Assembly: GCF_014164775.1 (NCBI RefSeq)
Contig: NZ_JACJGB010000013.1
Location: forward strand, 1 to 53,630
Length of the DNA: 53,630 bases
Source of the DNA: Tessaracoccus sp. MC1679
Lineage (GTDB): Bacteria; Actinomycetota; Actinomycetes; Propionibacteriales; Propionibacteriaceae
Direction: 5' to 3'
The translations under genes were made by a program, and so were the position numbers. The notes beneath the pieces were generated by a model that worked only from the letters and a program-made list of their open reading frames with translations, ran no database searches and was not told the origin of the DNA. Shown one piece after another: positions 16,279-25,483 of this stretch (within the stretch, counting starts at the first letter, position 1; the number at the start of each line of letters is the position of its first letter).

Positions 16279-16932
16279 GTGAACACGCCTGCCAGCCACT
16301 TGGAACCGCCCACCCCCGCCAGTTGGGAATTCGCCGAGGACCACGTGCCCCCCACGGCGGAGATCTCCGAGGCGCGCGACGAGGCCACCATCGCGGGGCT
16401 GACGCCCGTGTCGCTCGGCGTGGTGGCCACCCTCAGGGTCCTGACGCGCGCCATCGGCGCCAAGGCCGTGGTCGAGGTCGGCACCATGATGGGCAGCTCC
16501 GGCCTGGCCTTCCTCGGTGCCATGGGCACCGACGGCATCCTCACCTCCATTGACGTGGAGGCGGACAATCAGCTGCCCGCGCGCAAATTCTTCACGGCTG
16601 CCGGCTTCCCGTCCTCACGATTCCGGCTGATCGCCGGTTCGCCCATCGAGATCATGCCCAAGCTTCGCGACAGCGCCTACGACGTCGTCTTCATCAACGG
16701 TGACAAGCTCGAGTACGTCGAGTACGTCGCGGGCTCGCTTCGGCTGCTGCGTTCGGGCGGAATGCTGATCGTCCACGACGCCCTGTGGAACAACCAGGTC
16801 GCCGACGACGCGAACGAATCGGACGAGTCCATCATCATCCGGGAGGCGCTGGACGCCGTGACAGCCTCGGAGGCCTACACCCAGGCCCTGCTGCCGGTGG
16901 GCAACGGCCTCCTGGTCGCCGTCAAGGACTGA
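16279..16932 (+). CDS. class I SAM-dependent O-methyltransferase
   Basis: 217 residues of the catechol-type O-methyltransferase family 3 common beside actinobacterial sigE. The SAM-binding motif is VVEVGTMMGSSGLAFL (around 64-79), and LTSIDVE holds the acidic residue for the SAM ribose. The segment usually read as FIDADK is here FINGDK, which removes one metal-binding aspartate seen in active family members, so catalysis may be altered. DALWNN near residue 172 matches the conserved DNxLW segment. The start is GTG with a leaderless promoter; the substrate is unknown. Confidence 0.85.
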   Translation: MNTPASHLEPPTPASWEFAEDHVPPTAEISEARDEATIAGLTPVSLGVVATLRVLTRAIGAKAVVEVGTMMGSSGLAFLGAMGTDGILTSIDVEADNQLPARKFFTAAGFPSSRFRLIAGSPIEIMPKLRDSAYDVVFINGDKLEYVEYVAGSLRLLRSGGMLIVHDALWNNQVADDANESDESIIIREALDAVTASEAYTQALLPVGNGLLVAVKD

Positions 16933-16948
16933 CCAGGAGGCCACCGCC

Positions 16949-18175
16949 TCAGTCGCGGGGGACGACGACGTCCTTGCCCACCACGGTGATGCCCGATTCC
17001 GACACCGCGAGCCCGCGTGCGCGGTCATGCTCCTGGTCCACGCCGATCTGCACGCCGTCGGGGACCACCGCGTGCTTGTCCAGGATCGCGCGGCGCACCA
17101 CAGCGTTCTTGCCGATCTGCACAGAATCCATGAGCACCGACTCGGACACCTGCGCCCACTTGTCCACCTGGACGTTGGGGCTGAGGACTGTGCGGTCCAC
17201 CTCGCCGCCGGAGATGATGCACCCGGCGTTGACGATCGAGTCCTCTGCCCGCCCGCGGATCACGAACTTGGCCCCGGGCGCCTGCACCAGATCCGTCCAG
17301 ATCGGCCAGTCGTAGTTGTACAGGTTGAACTCGGGCTCGACGCTGACCAGGTCCATGTGGGCCTCGTGGAACGCGTCGATGGTGCCCACATCCCGCCAGT
17401 AGTTGATGTCCTTCTCGGTGGCGCCCGGCACCACGTTGTCCTTGAAGTCGTAGACCTGGGACTCGCCCTGCGCCGTGAACCAGGGGATGATGTCGCCGCC
17501 CATGTCGTGGCGGGCCGTCGGGTCCTCAGCGTCCGCGCGCAGGGCCTCGACCAGCGCCTGCCGGCTGAACACGTAGTTGCCCATCGAGGCGAAGGACTCC
17601 TCCGGCGAGTCTGGCAGGCCGGGGGGATCGGCGGGCTTCTCCAGGAAGCTCTTGATCTTCTTGTCCGGAGCGGAGTCGATGATCCCGAAGGCCGACGCCT
17701 CGCTGCGCGGCACCCGGATGCCGGCCACTGTGGCACCGAGCCCTGAATCGATGTGGGCATCGATCATCTGCTCGATGTCCATCCGGTAGATGTTGTCCGC
17801 GCCGAACACGACGACGTAGTCCGGATCGGCGTCCCGGATGAGGTTCAGCGACTGGTAGATGGCGTCCGCGCTGCCCTGGTACCAGCGGGGGCCCAGCCGC
17901 TGCTGAGCGGGCACCGGGGCCACGTAGTTGCCCAGCATCGTGGAGAAGCGCCACGTCTTGGCGATGTGGCGGTCCAGCGAGTGTGATTTGTACTGGGTGA
18001 GGACGGCGATTTGACGAAGGTTCGAGTTGGCAAGGTTCGACAGGACGAAGTCGATCAGCCGGTACGTGCCCCCGAACGGGACAGCAGGCTTGGCCCGGTC
18101 TGCGGTGAGCGGCATCAGCCGCTTGCCCTCACCGCCGGCGAGGACAATGGACAAGGTTTTCGGACGAGCGGACAT
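16949..18175 (-). CDS. glgC: glucose-1-phosphate adenylyltransferase
   Basis: Makes ADP-glucose from ATP and glucose-1-phosphate for glycogen. The nucleotidyltransferase N-terminus [11 protein letters not shown] with KPAVPFGG is intact. [11 protein letters not shown] near residue 116 and FLEKP near 195 are the substrate-binding segments, and a C-terminal left-handed beta-helix carries the regulatory part. Length of 408 residues is normal. It is divergent from glgA with 91 bases between. Confidence 0.95.
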   Translation of the reverse strand: MSARPKTLSIVLAGGEGKRLMPLTADRAKPAVPFGGTYRLIDFVLSNLANSNLRQIAVLTQYKSHSLDRHIAKTWRFSTMLGNYVAPVPAQQRLGPRWYQGSADAIYQSLNLIRDADPDYVVVFGADNIYRMDIEQMIDAHIDSGLGATVAGIRVPRSEASAFGIIDSAPDKKIKSFLEKPADPPGLPDSPEESFASMGNYVFSRQALVEALRADAEDPTARHDMGGDIIPWFTAQGESQVYDFKDNVVPGATEKDINYWRDVGTIDAFHEAHMDLVSVEPEFNLYNYDWPIWTDLVQAPGAKFVIRGRAEDSIVNAGCIISGGEVDRTVLSPNVQVDKWAQVSESVLMDSVQIGKNAVVRRAILDKHAVVPDGVQIGVDQEHDRARGLAVSESGITVVGKDVVVPRD

Positions 18176-18187
18176 GCCTTGAACCTA
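18176..18187 (-). promoter_or_regulatory. leaderless promoter of glgC
   Basis: TAGGTT (18182-18187), 6 bases, ATG at 18175. The glgA side has a weaker CACGAT (18255-18260) 6 bases before its ATG, perhaps a variant of the same arrangement. Confidence 0.45.
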
Positions 18188-18266
18188 TTGCCAAATGGAG
18201 GCCTCCGACAAGGAAATCCACCAAATGACCTCCCCCGGGCTCAACCCGGTGTGACACGATGCCGTC

Positions 18267-19454
18267 ATGACGATGAAACTGTCTTTGCTGACCCGCGAAT
18301 ACCCGCCGACGATCTACGGTGGCGCCGGTGTCCACGTGGCCCAGTTGGTGCCCCAGCTGCGCAGGCTGATCGATGTTGAGGTGCACTGCATGGGCGAGCC
18401 GCGCGACGGCGCGACGGCGCACGCGGAGGACTTCCCGCCGGGCGCGAACGCCGCCCTGCGGGTCCTGGGCGCCGACCTGTCGATGGCGGCCGCCGTCGGC
18501 GAAGTCGACATCATCCACTCGCACACGTGGTACGCCAATATGGCCGGTCACCTCGCGGGCCTCATGCGCGACGTTCCGCACGTGGTGACGTCCCATTCGC
18601 TGGAGCCACACCGCCCGTGGAAGGCCGAGCAGCTGGCGGGCGGCTACCGGGTCTCGTCGTGGGCGGAGAAGACGGCCTACGAGGCGGCGGACGCAGTGAT
18701 CTCAGTCAGCGCAGGCATGCGCAGGGACGTCCTCGAGAGCTACCCGAACCTGGATCCCGCCAAGGTCCATGTGGTCAAGAACGGAATCGACCCGGACGAG
18801 TTCCGCCCGGACACCAACACCGACGTCGTCAGGGGGCTGGGCGTGGACCTGGACCGCCCGTCGGTGGTCTTCGTGGGGCGCATCACGCGCCAGAAGGGCC
18901 TGGTTCACCTGGTGCGCGCGGCGGCCGAGTTCGATCCCGATACCCAGCTCGTCCTGTTGGCCGGGGCGCCGGACACCCCGGAGATCGCGGCCGAGTTCGA
19001 GGTGGCCTTCGCCGAGCTCAAGGCACGCCGCACCGCTCCCGTGATCTGGGTGCAGGAGATGCTGCCGCGCGCGTCGGTTCGCCAGGTCCTCACCCACGCC
19101 ACCGTGTTCGCCTGCCCCTCGGTCTACGAGCCGCTGGGGATCGTCAACCTGGAGGCCATGGCCTGCGAGACGCCTGTGGTGGCGAGCGCAGTGGGAGGGA
19201 TCCCGGAGGTGGTCAACGACGGCGAGACCGGACTGCTGGTGGCCTACGATCCGGCACAGGCGGGGGACCCTGCTTTCGTCAAGGGCTTCGAGTCCGACTT
19301 CGCGACGCAGGTCAACCGCCTGACCCGCGATCCGCAGCTCGCCGACGAGTTCGGCAAGGCTGGGCGCCAGCGCTGCATCGACGAGTTCTCATGGACCAAG
19401 ATCGCCGAGGAGACGGTGGCGGTCTACGAAGCTGCTATCGGTTCCCGAGGCTAG
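18267..19454 (+). CDS. glgA: glycogen synthase / ADP-glucose GT4 transferase
   Basis: A GT-B glycosyltransferase of 395 residues, the short actinobacterial GlgA/GlgM type. GGAGVHVAQL near the N-terminus binds the acceptor side. FVGRITRQKG begins the C-terminal Rossmann domain, and CPSVYEPLGIVNLEAMACETPVVAS contains the conserved acidic and glycine residues for the nucleotide sugar. In mycobacteria the related GlgM makes maltose-1-phosphate as well as extending glycogen, so either product is possible. Divergent glgC supplies ADP-glucose. Confidence 0.92.
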   Translation: MTMKLSLLTREYPPTIYGGAGVHVAQLVPQLRRLIDVEVHCMGEPRDGATAHAEDFPPGANAALRVLGADLSMAAAVGEVDIIHSHTWYANMAGHLAGLMRDVPHVVTSHSLEPHRPWKAEQLAGGYRVSSWAEKTAYEAADAVISVSAGMRRDVLESYPNLDPAKVHVVKNGIDPDEFRPDTNTDVVRGLGVDLDRPSVVFVGRITRQKGLVHLVRAAAEFDPDTQLVLLAGAPDTPEIAAEFEVAFAELKARRTAPVIWVQEMLPRASVRQVLTHATVFACPSVYEPLGIVNLEAMACETPVVASAVGGIPEVVNDGETGLLVAYDPAQAGDPAFVKGFESDFATQVNRLTRDPQLADEFGKAGRQRCIDEFSWTKIAEETVAVYEAAIGSRG

Positions 19455-19461
19455 ACACGGA

Positions 19462-19492
19462 CAAGGGCCGCTCCCCACGGGGGCGGCCCTTG
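19462..19492. terminator. bidirectional hairpin terminator after glgA
   Basis: CAAGGGCCGCTCCCC pairs with GGGGGCGGCCCTTG across a two-base loop, one wobble. It lies 7 bases after the glgA stop and 17 bases beyond the DUF3117 stop on the other strand, so it can serve both. There is no U-run, as is common in actinobacteria. Confidence 0.75.
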
Positions 19493-19509
19493 GCATGCTC
19501 AAGTGGTTC

Positions 19510-19677
19510 TCAGCCGACGATGCCCTTCAATGCATTGAGGAGGTCGGTGGCCTCGGTGGCGTTCATCTCGACGACTAGGCGTCCGCCGCCGTCGACGGGA
19601 ACGCGCATCACGATGCCGCGACCCTCCTTTGTGACCTCCATCGGACCGTCACCCGTGCGGGGCTTCATCGCTGCCAT
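19510..19677 (-). CDS. DUF3117 family small protein
   Basis: A 55-residue protein beginning MAAMKPRTGDGPMEVTKEG and continuing GRGIVMRVPVDGGGRLVVEM, followed by a helical ALKGIVG end. This is the near-invariant actinobacterial DUF3117 pattern (Rv1211-like), whose function is unknown. The gene is too short for most automatic cut-offs but the match to the family pattern is strong. It lies between glgA and the DivIVA-like gene, as in many actinobacteria. GAGAG upstream may act as a weak ribosome binding site. Confidence 0.9.
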   Translation of the reverse strand: MAAMKPRTGDGPMEVTKEGRGIVMRVPVDGGGRLVVEMNATEATDLLNALKGIVG

Positions 19678-19772
19678 CTGCCACTCTCATTCTCTGTGCT
19701 CGAACTGTGGACAGGCTCTATTATTCCGCATCAGGGCAAGCAGCCGCCCGCACGGTGCCCAAACCGGCCGGA

Positions 19773-20150
19773 TCAGCCTTCCTGGGTGGGCTCCTCAGTG
19801 AACGTTTCCGCCGCCTTGGGCCGCTCGTAGGCTCCGCGCAGCAGCAGCTCGTCGATGACCTGCATGTCGTATCCGCGACGGACCACGTCGAAGACCACCT
19901 CCGCTTCCGGGACGGCGGTGCCATCGGCCAGCTCGGCGAGATAGCGGTCCACCTGGTCACGGCGATAGCCGGACCACGCCGTCGGCAGGATGGCTGCCGC
20001 GAGGAATTCGGGCGTCACGGGGCCGGCCGGCACCCGTCCGCGGGGACGGTCGTTGACTGCGTCGGCGGGCATCTCACCCAGTCGGCCAAGGCCCGCGAAG
20101 GCCGCCAGCCCGAGGGTGACGATGGCCGCGCCGACGATCGCGATCCACAT
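19773..20150 (-). CDS. DivIVA-domain membrane-anchored protein
   Basis: 125 residues. One N-terminal transmembrane helix (2-20) is followed by a linker and two short DivIVA-like repeats. The first is VTPEFLAAAILPTAWSGYRR with DQVDRYLAEL; the second is EAEVVFDVVRRGYDMQVIDE. This Phe/Tyr-x-x-x-x-GYxxxxVDxxL pattern is typical of small actinobacterial DivIVA-domain proteins. The ATG follows the LOG gene stop by 3 bases, so the two are co-translated. A role in polar or wall-growth organisation is inferred from the domain only. Confidence 0.82.
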   Translation of the reverse strand: MWIAIVGAAIVTLGLAAFAGLGRLGEMPADAVNDRPRGRVPAGPVTPEFLAAAILPTAWSGYRRDQVDRYLAELADGTAVPEAEVVFDVVRRGYDMQVIDELLLRGAYERPKAAETFTEEPTQEG

Positions 20151-20153
20151 GGC

Positions 20154-20888
20154 TCAGGTCTCGAACTGACCGGGAGTGCCCATCGCGTCGAGGGCCTCCT
20201 CGACGTCGTCGGTCACGGTGACCAGCCTCAGATCGGCGCGGGAGATGAAGCCGTGTTCCGCCATGGTGTCTCGGACCCAGTCCATCAGGGGATTCCAGTG
20301 CGCGGTTCCGAACAGCACCATCGGAAAGTTCTTCACCTTGCCGGTCTGGATCAGGGTGAGCGCCTCGAACAGCTCGTCCAGAGTGCCGAAACCACCGGGC
20401 ATCGTGATGAAGCCCTGGCTGTATTTGAGGAACATGGTCTTGCGGGCGAAGAAGTAGCGGAAGTTGACGCCGAGACTGATGTGCTCGTTCATCCCCTGTT
20501 CGTGCGGCAGCTCGATGCCCAGGCCCACCGACAGTCCCCCGGCCTCGGTCGCCCCCTTGTTGGCGGCCTCCATGATGCCGGGGCCGCCCCCGGTGATGAC
20601 CGCGAACCCCCGGTGCACGAGGCCCCGGCCGAGCTCGACGGCCGCCTCGTACATGGGGTGGTCAGAGGAGGTGCGGGCGGAACCGAACACGCTCACGGCC
20701 GGGGGCAGCTCCTTGAGCGCGTCGAAGCCCTCCACGAACTCGGACTGGATCCGCAGGACGCGCCAGGGATCCAGGTGGCTCCAGGGCATCCGGGTGTGCT
20801 GCAGGAGCGCCTCGTCCGCCATGGGTTGGCGGGTGCGCTCCTCACCGCCGAGCTCGACTGCGCCAGAGCGACGCTTGGGCTGGGTCAT
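20154..20888 (-). CDS. TIGR00730/LOG family Rossmann protein
   Basis: 244 residues of the lysine decarboxylase-like (LOG) family. GGGPGIMEAANKGA and PGGFGTLDELFEAL are the two signature segments, with catalytic Arg and Glu expected in them. Characterised members are nucleotide 5'-monophosphate phosphoribohydrolases, which release the base from cytokinin-type nucleotides or AMP; none is a true lysine decarboxylase. The start at 20888 has AGAAGGAG seven bases upstream and overlaps the dapE stop (ATGA). A longer open frame is rejected because it is inside dapE. Confidence 0.9.
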   Translation of the reverse strand: MTQPKRRSGAVELGGEERTRQPMADEALLQHTRMPWSHLDPWRVLRIQSEFVEGFDALKELPPAVSVFGSARTSSDHPMYEAAVELGRGLVHRGFAVITGGGPGIMEAANKGATEAGGLSVGLGIELPHEQGMNEHISLGVNFRYFFARKTMFLKYSQGFITMPGGFGTLDELFEALTLIQTGKVKNFPMVLFGTAHWNPLMDWVRDTMAEHGFISRADLRLVTVTDDVEEALDAMGTPGQFET

Positions 20889-21955
20889 GGACGTGCTCCT
20901 TCTGGGGTGAGCCACCGACGCAGGCCGGCGGCGCACTTGTCGAGGTCTGAGACGCGACAGTACTCGTCGTCCCGGTGGGCGACGGAGGGATCCGCGGGCC
21001 CGTAGTTGACCGCGGGGATTCCCAGCTCGCTGAAGCGCGCCACGTCTGTCCACCCGTATTTGGGGCGCGCCGGCTCCCCGATCGCCGCCACGAACTGCTC
21101 GGCGGCGGGCCTGTCCAGCCCCGGCCGGGCCGCCGGCGATGCGTCCGCGACCACGAAGTCGTACCCCTGGAACCAGCCGCGTAGCCGTTCGAGCGCCTGC
21201 TCGACCGTCTTGTCCGGAGCGAAGCGGTAATTGATCTGCACCGTGGCCGACGGCGGGATCACGTTGCCGGCCATGCCGCCGGTGACCGCCACCGCGTTGA
21301 GGCCCTCGCGGTAGACCAGCCCCTCGACCTCGATCTCCTCGGACCGGTATGCGGCCAGGGTGGACAGCACGGGGGCAAGGTCGTGGATGGCGTTGTGTCC
21401 CATCCAGGCGCGGGCGCTGTGGGCCGCGATCCCCGTCGTCGTGAGGTCGATCCGGATGGTGCCCTGGCAGCCGCCCTCGATCTGGGCGTTGGTGGGCTCC
21501 ATCAGCACCGCGAAGTCAGCGCGCACGAGGTCCGGCCTGGCGCGGCTCAGCCGGCCGAGGCCGTTGCGCGCCGCCTCCACCTCCTCGTGGTCGTAGAAGA
21601 TCCACGTGATGTCTCGCGACGGCGCCGCCAGCTCCTCTGCGAGCGTGAGCATCACGGCCACCCCGCCCTTCATGTCGGAGGCCCCGCGACCCCAGACCCG
21701 TGGGCCCTCCGGGTGCTCGACGAGGCGCGAGGGGAGGTTGCCTGCCACCGGCACGGTGTCCAGGTGCCCGGCGATGACCACCCGCTCAGCCCTGCCGAGA
21801 CTGGTGCGGGCCACGATGCAGTCACCGTCCCGGTGCAGTTCGAGGTGCGGGAGGGCGGCAAGCCGGGCCTCCACCCAGTCCGCGAGGCGGCGCTCGTTGC
21901 CCGAGACGGACTCGATGTCCATGATCTCCTGCAGCAACTCCACCAAAGGGTCCAT
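20885..21955 (-). CDS. dapE: succinyl-diaminopimelate desuccinylase
   Basis: Hydrolyses N-succinyl-LL-diaminopimelate to LL-diaminopimelate and succinate. The M20 dizinc ligands are visible: His64 (GHLDTVP), Asp94 (GASDMKGG), Glu124/Glu125 (YDHEEVE) and Glu153 (LMEPT). Length of 356 residues matches the actinobacterial DapE. It heads a dapE-LOG-DivIVA transcription unit and has a leaderless start. Confidence 0.93.
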   Translation of the reverse strand: MDPLVELLQEIMDIESVSGNERRLADWVEARLAALPHLELHRDGDCIVARTSLGRAERVVIAGHLDTVPVAGNLPSRLVEHPEGPRVWGRGASDMKGGVAVMLTLAEELAAPSRDITWIFYDHEEVEAARNGLGRLSRARPDLVRADFAVLMEPTNAQIEGGCQGTIRIDLTTTGIAAHSARAWMGHNAIHDLAPVLSTLAAYRSEEIEVEGLVYREGLNAVAVTGGMAGNVIPPSATVQINYRFAPDKTVEQALERLRGWFQGYDFVVADASPAARPGLDRPAAEQFVAAIGEPARPKYGWTDVARFSELGIPAVNYGPADPSVAHRDDEYCRVSDLDKCAAGLRRWLTPEGARP

Positions 21956-21967
21956 GCCGCGAGCCTA
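21956..21967 (-). promoter_or_regulatory. leaderless promoter of dapE
   Basis: TAGGCT (21962-21967), 6 bases, ATG at 21955. It sits in the 34-base gap after the transglutaminase gene. Confidence 0.5.
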
Positions 21968-21989
21968 GTAGGTCCGGGTCGAGGCGGGC

Positions 21990-22832
21990 TCAGGTGAGCC
22001 GGGTCATTTCCACGGAGACGAACATCTCGGATCCGCCGGAGCCGGTGTAGATGCCCTTGAGCGGGGCCACGTCCGTGTAGTCACGCCCGAATCCCACCTC
22101 CACGTGGGACCCGCGGGGCACGGTCTGGTTGGTGGGATCGAATCCCAGCCACTCGCCGTCGTAGTACTGGATCCAGGCGTGCGACTCCCCCACCATGGGC
22201 ACCCCGATCTGGGGATCCTCGAGTTGCACGACGTAGCCGGAGACGTAGCGGGCGGGGATACCGATCGAGCGCAGGGCCCCCAGGGTGAGGTGCGCGATGT
22301 CCTGGCACACCCCTGCCCTGTGGTCCCACACCTCGCTGGCGAGCGTGTGCACCTGGGTGACGCCGGGCACGTAGTCCACGTGCTCGCGCAGCCTGCGGGC
22401 GAGCTCCACCACGGCCTCGCCGGGGGTGGCCGAGGTGCTGCGCACCTGCTGAGCGATGCGCAGCACCTCGCGGTGCGGCCGCACGGAGCGGGTCTGGGTG
22501 AGCACCTCCACGTAGCGGTCCTGCAGGTTCGGGTCCTCGAGCCCTGCCCAGCCCACCGGCTCGGCGTCGGGAGCGACATCGTGGATCTCGACGGTGGACG
22601 TGGCCACCACCTTCAGGTCCGAGTGGCGCTCGTGGATCTCGAACGCCACCACAGAGGTGCGCCAGTAGTCGCGGTAGGCATGCGTCCAGGCCACCGGGGT
22701 GATGTCGAGCCGGGACGAGAGGACCAGCTGCCGCCGGCTCGTCAGGGGTGTCATCCTGGCCTCGTTGAACGAGTCGGAGGCACCGCCGCCGTAGTTGTAG
22801 CCCGTGGTGTGCACGATCCGGTACTGACTCAC
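21990..22832 (-). CDS. transglutaminase-like protein
   Basis: 280 residues with an N-terminal bacterial transglutaminase-associated beta domain (SQYRIVHTTGYNY) and a C-terminal transglutaminase core. The triad is Cys176 (GVCQDIAH), His218 (ESHAWIQ) and Asp232 (FDPTN). The GTG start has GAAGGAG six bases upstream. It is the third gene of an ATP-grasp/alpha-E/transglutaminase unit known across many bacteria. Comparative genomics has proposed that this set builds and attaches a peptide-like modification; substrates are unknown. Confidence 0.9.
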   Translation of the reverse strand: MSQYRIVHTTGYNYGGGASDSFNEARMTPLTSRRQLVLSSRLDITPVAWTHAYRDYWRTSVVAFEIHERHSDLKVVATSTVEIHDVAPDAEPVGWAGLEDPNLQDRYVEVLTQTRSVRPHREVLRIAQQVRSTSATPGEAVVELARRLREHVDYVPGVTQVHTLASEVWDHRAGVCQDIAHLTLGALRSIGIPARYVSGYVVQLEDPQIGVPMVGESHAWIQYYDGEWLGFDPTNQTVPRGSHVEVGFGRDYTDVAPLKGIYTGSGGSEMFVSVEMTRLT

Positions 22833-22854
22833 AGGAGGCTCCTTCGCACGTCGA

Positions 22855-23775
22855 TCACCAGGCTCCTCCGACCCACTCGGCCGCGGCCGAGCCCTCGAAA
22901 TACCGCGCAGACACCGCTTGCGTGGCCTGCGAGCAGACCACCTGCAGCCTGGCCATCTGCTCGGTCAGATCGAGGAGGATCTCCTCAGCGGGAAGGAACT
23001 CCAGGTTGGCGCGGGCGGCGCCGAGCAGGCGCGTGGCCGGGTCGTCGGGCCGGATCCGCTGATTGCCGGGGCCCAGCTGCGACAGCGAGTCCACCGCCGT
23101 GTTGAGGGTATAGATCAGGGAGCGGGGGAACAGGCGGTCGAGGATGAGGAACTCGGCGGCGTCGCGGTCCGAGGCCAGCGCCCCGTAGCGCTGCACGAAC
23201 GCGTGGTGGGCCCCGCAGCCGCTGAGCACGTGGTCCCAGGCGCGCGGGGAGTTACCCACCAGCGACGGCGTGGCAAGGAGCCGGGCCGTCATGTCGATGC
23301 GCTCAATGCTCCGGCCCAGAGTCAGGAACAGCCAGCCCTCGTCGTGGCTCATGGTGCCGTCGGCCAGCCCCGCGATGACGGCGCAGCGCTCCCGGACGAA
23401 CTTCACCATGGAGGCCGGCCGCATCCGCTGCAGCCTGCCCCCGCGGACGGCCAGCCAGGTGGTGTTGATGGACTCCCACACCTCCGTCGAGACCGTTTCG
23501 CGGGCCCGGCGGGCGGACTCGCGTGCGCTGCCCAGCGCGGCGAGGAAGCTGATGGGCGAGTTCTCGTCGTAGCACAGCTCCTGCAGCACGTCCGGCTCGT
23601 CGTCCTTGGGTTCCTGGCCCATGAGGAGCAGCAGGTCCCGGGCCGCCTGCGCTGGGTAGACGCCGGGATCGTCGAGGCGCTGGTGCAGGTGCACCTCGAC
23701 GATGCGGCAGGTGTCCTCCGCCCGCTCCAGGTAACGCCCGATCCAGAACAGGGAATCGGCGATCCGGCTCAGCAT
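22855..23775 (-). CDS. alpha-E domain protein
   Basis: 306 residues, almost entirely helical, beginning [20 protein letters not shown], the hallmark of the alpha-E family. SRRARETVSTEVWESIN around 100-120 and FLILDRLFPRSLIYTL around 205 are further conserved parts. The ATG overlaps the end of the ATP-grasp gene by 7 bases, and the transglutaminase starts 22 bases downstream. The protein is an obligate partner of the ATP-grasp enzyme in most genomes, but its biochemical activity is not established. Confidence 0.9.
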   Translation of the reverse strand: MLSRIADSLFWIGRYLERAEDTCRIVEVHLHQRLDDPGVYPAQAARDLLLLMGQEPKDDEPDVLQELCYDENSPISFLAALGSARESARRARETVSTEVWESINTTWLAVRGGRLQRMRPASMVKFVRERCAVIAGLADGTMSHDEGWLFLTLGRSIERIDMTARLLATPSLVGNSPRAWDHVLSGCGAHHAFVQRYGALASDRDAAEFLILDRLFPRSLIYTLNTAVDSLSQLGPGNQRIRPDDPATRLLGAARANLEFLPAEEILLDLTEQMARLQVVCSQATQAVSARYFEGSAAAEWVGGAW

Positions 23776-25337
23776 GGGGCCACCTTCCCGCTCTGCTGCT
23801 GCTGTTCGTGTTGGTGTCGGATCACCCTGTTGAGCACCGGCTCGGACATCGGCACCGACGACGGCCTGCGCGGCGGTGCCGGCGCGAGCGGCGGGGCCAC
23901 CGGGCGGCCGGAGGTCAGCACCCACGTGTCCTTCGACCCGCCCCCTTGCGACGAGTTGACGATCAGCTCCCCCTCGGGCAGCGCCACGCGGGTGAGGCCG
24001 CCGGGCAGCACGAAGATGTTGTCTCCGCCGGAGTTGACGACGAACGGGCGCAGGTCAACGTGCCGGGGCTTGAGTTCCCCGTCGATCATGGTGGGCACCG
24101 TGGACAGCTGCACCACCGGTTGCGCGATCCAGCCGCGGGCGTCCTTGAGGATCTGGCGCCGCAGCTTGTCCAGCTCCTCCTGCGTTGCGCGGGGGCCGAT
24201 CACGATGCCCTTGCCGCCCGAGCCGTCCACCGGCTTGACCACCAGCTCCGCCAGCCGGTCCAGCACCTCCTCGCGGGCGGCAGGGTCCTCGAGCCGCCAC
24301 GTGTCCACGCTGGCCAGGATGGGCTCCTCACCGAGGTAGAAGCGGATGAGGTCCGGCACATAGGTGTAGACGAGCTTGTCGTCGGCCACACCGTTGCCGA
24401 CGGCGTTGGCGATGGTCACGTTGCCTGCTCGAGCGGCGTTGAGCAGCCCGGCGCACCCGATGAGGGAGTCCGCCCGGAACACCGCCGGGTCCAGGAACTC
24501 GTCGTCGATGCGCCGGTAGATGACGTGCACCGGGCGGAGCCCCCGGGTGGTGCGCAGCGACACGTGGCCACCGTGGGCCACCAGGTCCCGGCCCTCGACC
24601 AGCTCGACGCCCATCATGCGGGCCAGCATGGCGTGCTCGAAGTAGGCGGAGTTGTGCACCCCGGGCGTCAGGACCACGACGGTGGGGTCCGCGATGCTCG
24701 ACGGCGCGGCGGCGCGCAGGGCGGTGAGAAGCTGCGACGGGTAGTCGTCCACCGCCCGGATCCGGTGCTTGGCGGCGATCTCCGGGAGCGCGGCGTGCAC
24801 GGCGCGGCGGTTGGTCATCACGTAGGACACGCCCGATGGGCTGCGCACGTTGTCCTCCAGGACGCGGAAGATGCCGTCGCGGCCGCGCACCAGGTCGATC
24901 CCGGCGATGTGGACCCGCACCCCGTTGGGCGTGGTGACCCCGGCCATGGCGCGGTGGAAGTGCGGGGAGGAGGCCACCACGTGTCGCGGGATCACCCCCT
25001 CCACGAAACAGCGACCCTCCGAGTACACGTCGTCGAGGAAGGCGTCCATCGCGCGGACCCGTTGCTTGCTGCCCGCTTCGACGTGGGCGAACTCGTCGGC
25101 CTGCAGGATCCGGGGGACGATGTCCAGCGGGAAGGGTCGCTCCTCACCGCCGATGTCGAAAGTCACGCCCTGGTCGATGTAGATGGTGCGCAGGTACTCG
25201 GCCCTGGCCCTGACCTCTTCGATGCCGAGCCGGTCCAGACCTTGGGCGATGGTCTGCGCGGCGGCGCGGATGCCGTCGGCGCCGACCATCTCGTCGAAGG
25301 CCTCCCCCGGCGGGTAATCGTCGAACAGCGCAGTCAT
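23769..25337 (-). CDS. circularly permuted ATP-grasp type 2 protein
   Basis: 522 residues of the circularly permuted ATP-grasp family. [45 protein letters not shown] (ATP-binding lysine and glycine loop) and [10 protein letters not shown] are the conserved segments in order. Such enzymes form amide or peptide bonds through acyl-phosphates. The start at 25337 is chosen because TAACCT lies 6 bases upstream; the ATG at 25343 would fall in that spacer. The Gln-rich end (HEQQQQ) overlaps the next gene and is probably disordered. It heads the three-gene unit. Confidence 0.9.
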   Translation of the reverse strand: MTALFDDYPPGEAFDEMVGADGIRAAAQTIAQGLDRLGIEEVRARAEYLRTIYIDQGVTFDIGGEERPFPLDIVPRILQADEFAHVEAGSKQRVRAMDAFLDDVYSEGRCFVEGVIPRHVVASSPHFHRAMAGVTTPNGVRVHIAGIDLVRGRDGIFRVLEDNVRSPSGVSYVMTNRRAVHAALPEIAAKHRIRAVDDYPSQLLTALRAAAPSSIADPTVVVLTPGVHNSAYFEHAMLARMMGVELVEGRDLVAHGGHVSLRTTRGLRPVHVIYRRIDDEFLDPAVFRADSLIGCAGLLNAARAGNVTIANAVGNGVADDKLVYTYVPDLIRFYLGEEPILASVDTWRLEDPAAREEVLDRLAELVVKPVDGSGGKGIVIGPRATQEELDKLRRQILKDARGWIAQPVVQLSTVPTMIDGELKPRHVDLRPFVVNSGGDNIFVLPGGLTRVALPEGELIVNSSQGGGSKDTWVLTSGRPVAPPLAPAPPRRPSSVPMSEPVLNRVIRHQHEQQQQSGKVAPC

Positions 25338-25349
25338 GGGCACAGGTTA
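25338..25349 (-). promoter_or_regulatory. leaderless promoter of the ATP-grasp/alpha-E/transglutaminase unit
   Basis: TAACCT (25344-25349), 6 bases, ATG at 25337. Confidence 0.5.
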
Positions 25350-25470
25350 GTGGGGCGCAGGCCTCAGGGCACGCCGGATGGGCATCTGTCACACAACCCT
25401 TACCTACCTGTTCGCTGACGGACGCTCAGCGGGCCCAGAATCGCAGCCGACCCGTGACGTGGTGCGCCAC

Positions 25471-25483
25471 TAGACTTGCCGGC
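25471..25483 (+). promoter_or_regulatory. leaderless promoter of dapD
   Basis: TAGACT (25471-25476), 7 bases, ATG at 25484. Confidence 0.5.

Noticed and set aside
16949..21955. A second glycogen operon gene (branching enzyme, phosphorylase) hidden near glgC/glgA
   Set aside because: All frames there are accounted for by DUF3117, the DivIVA-like gene, the LOG family gene and dapE.
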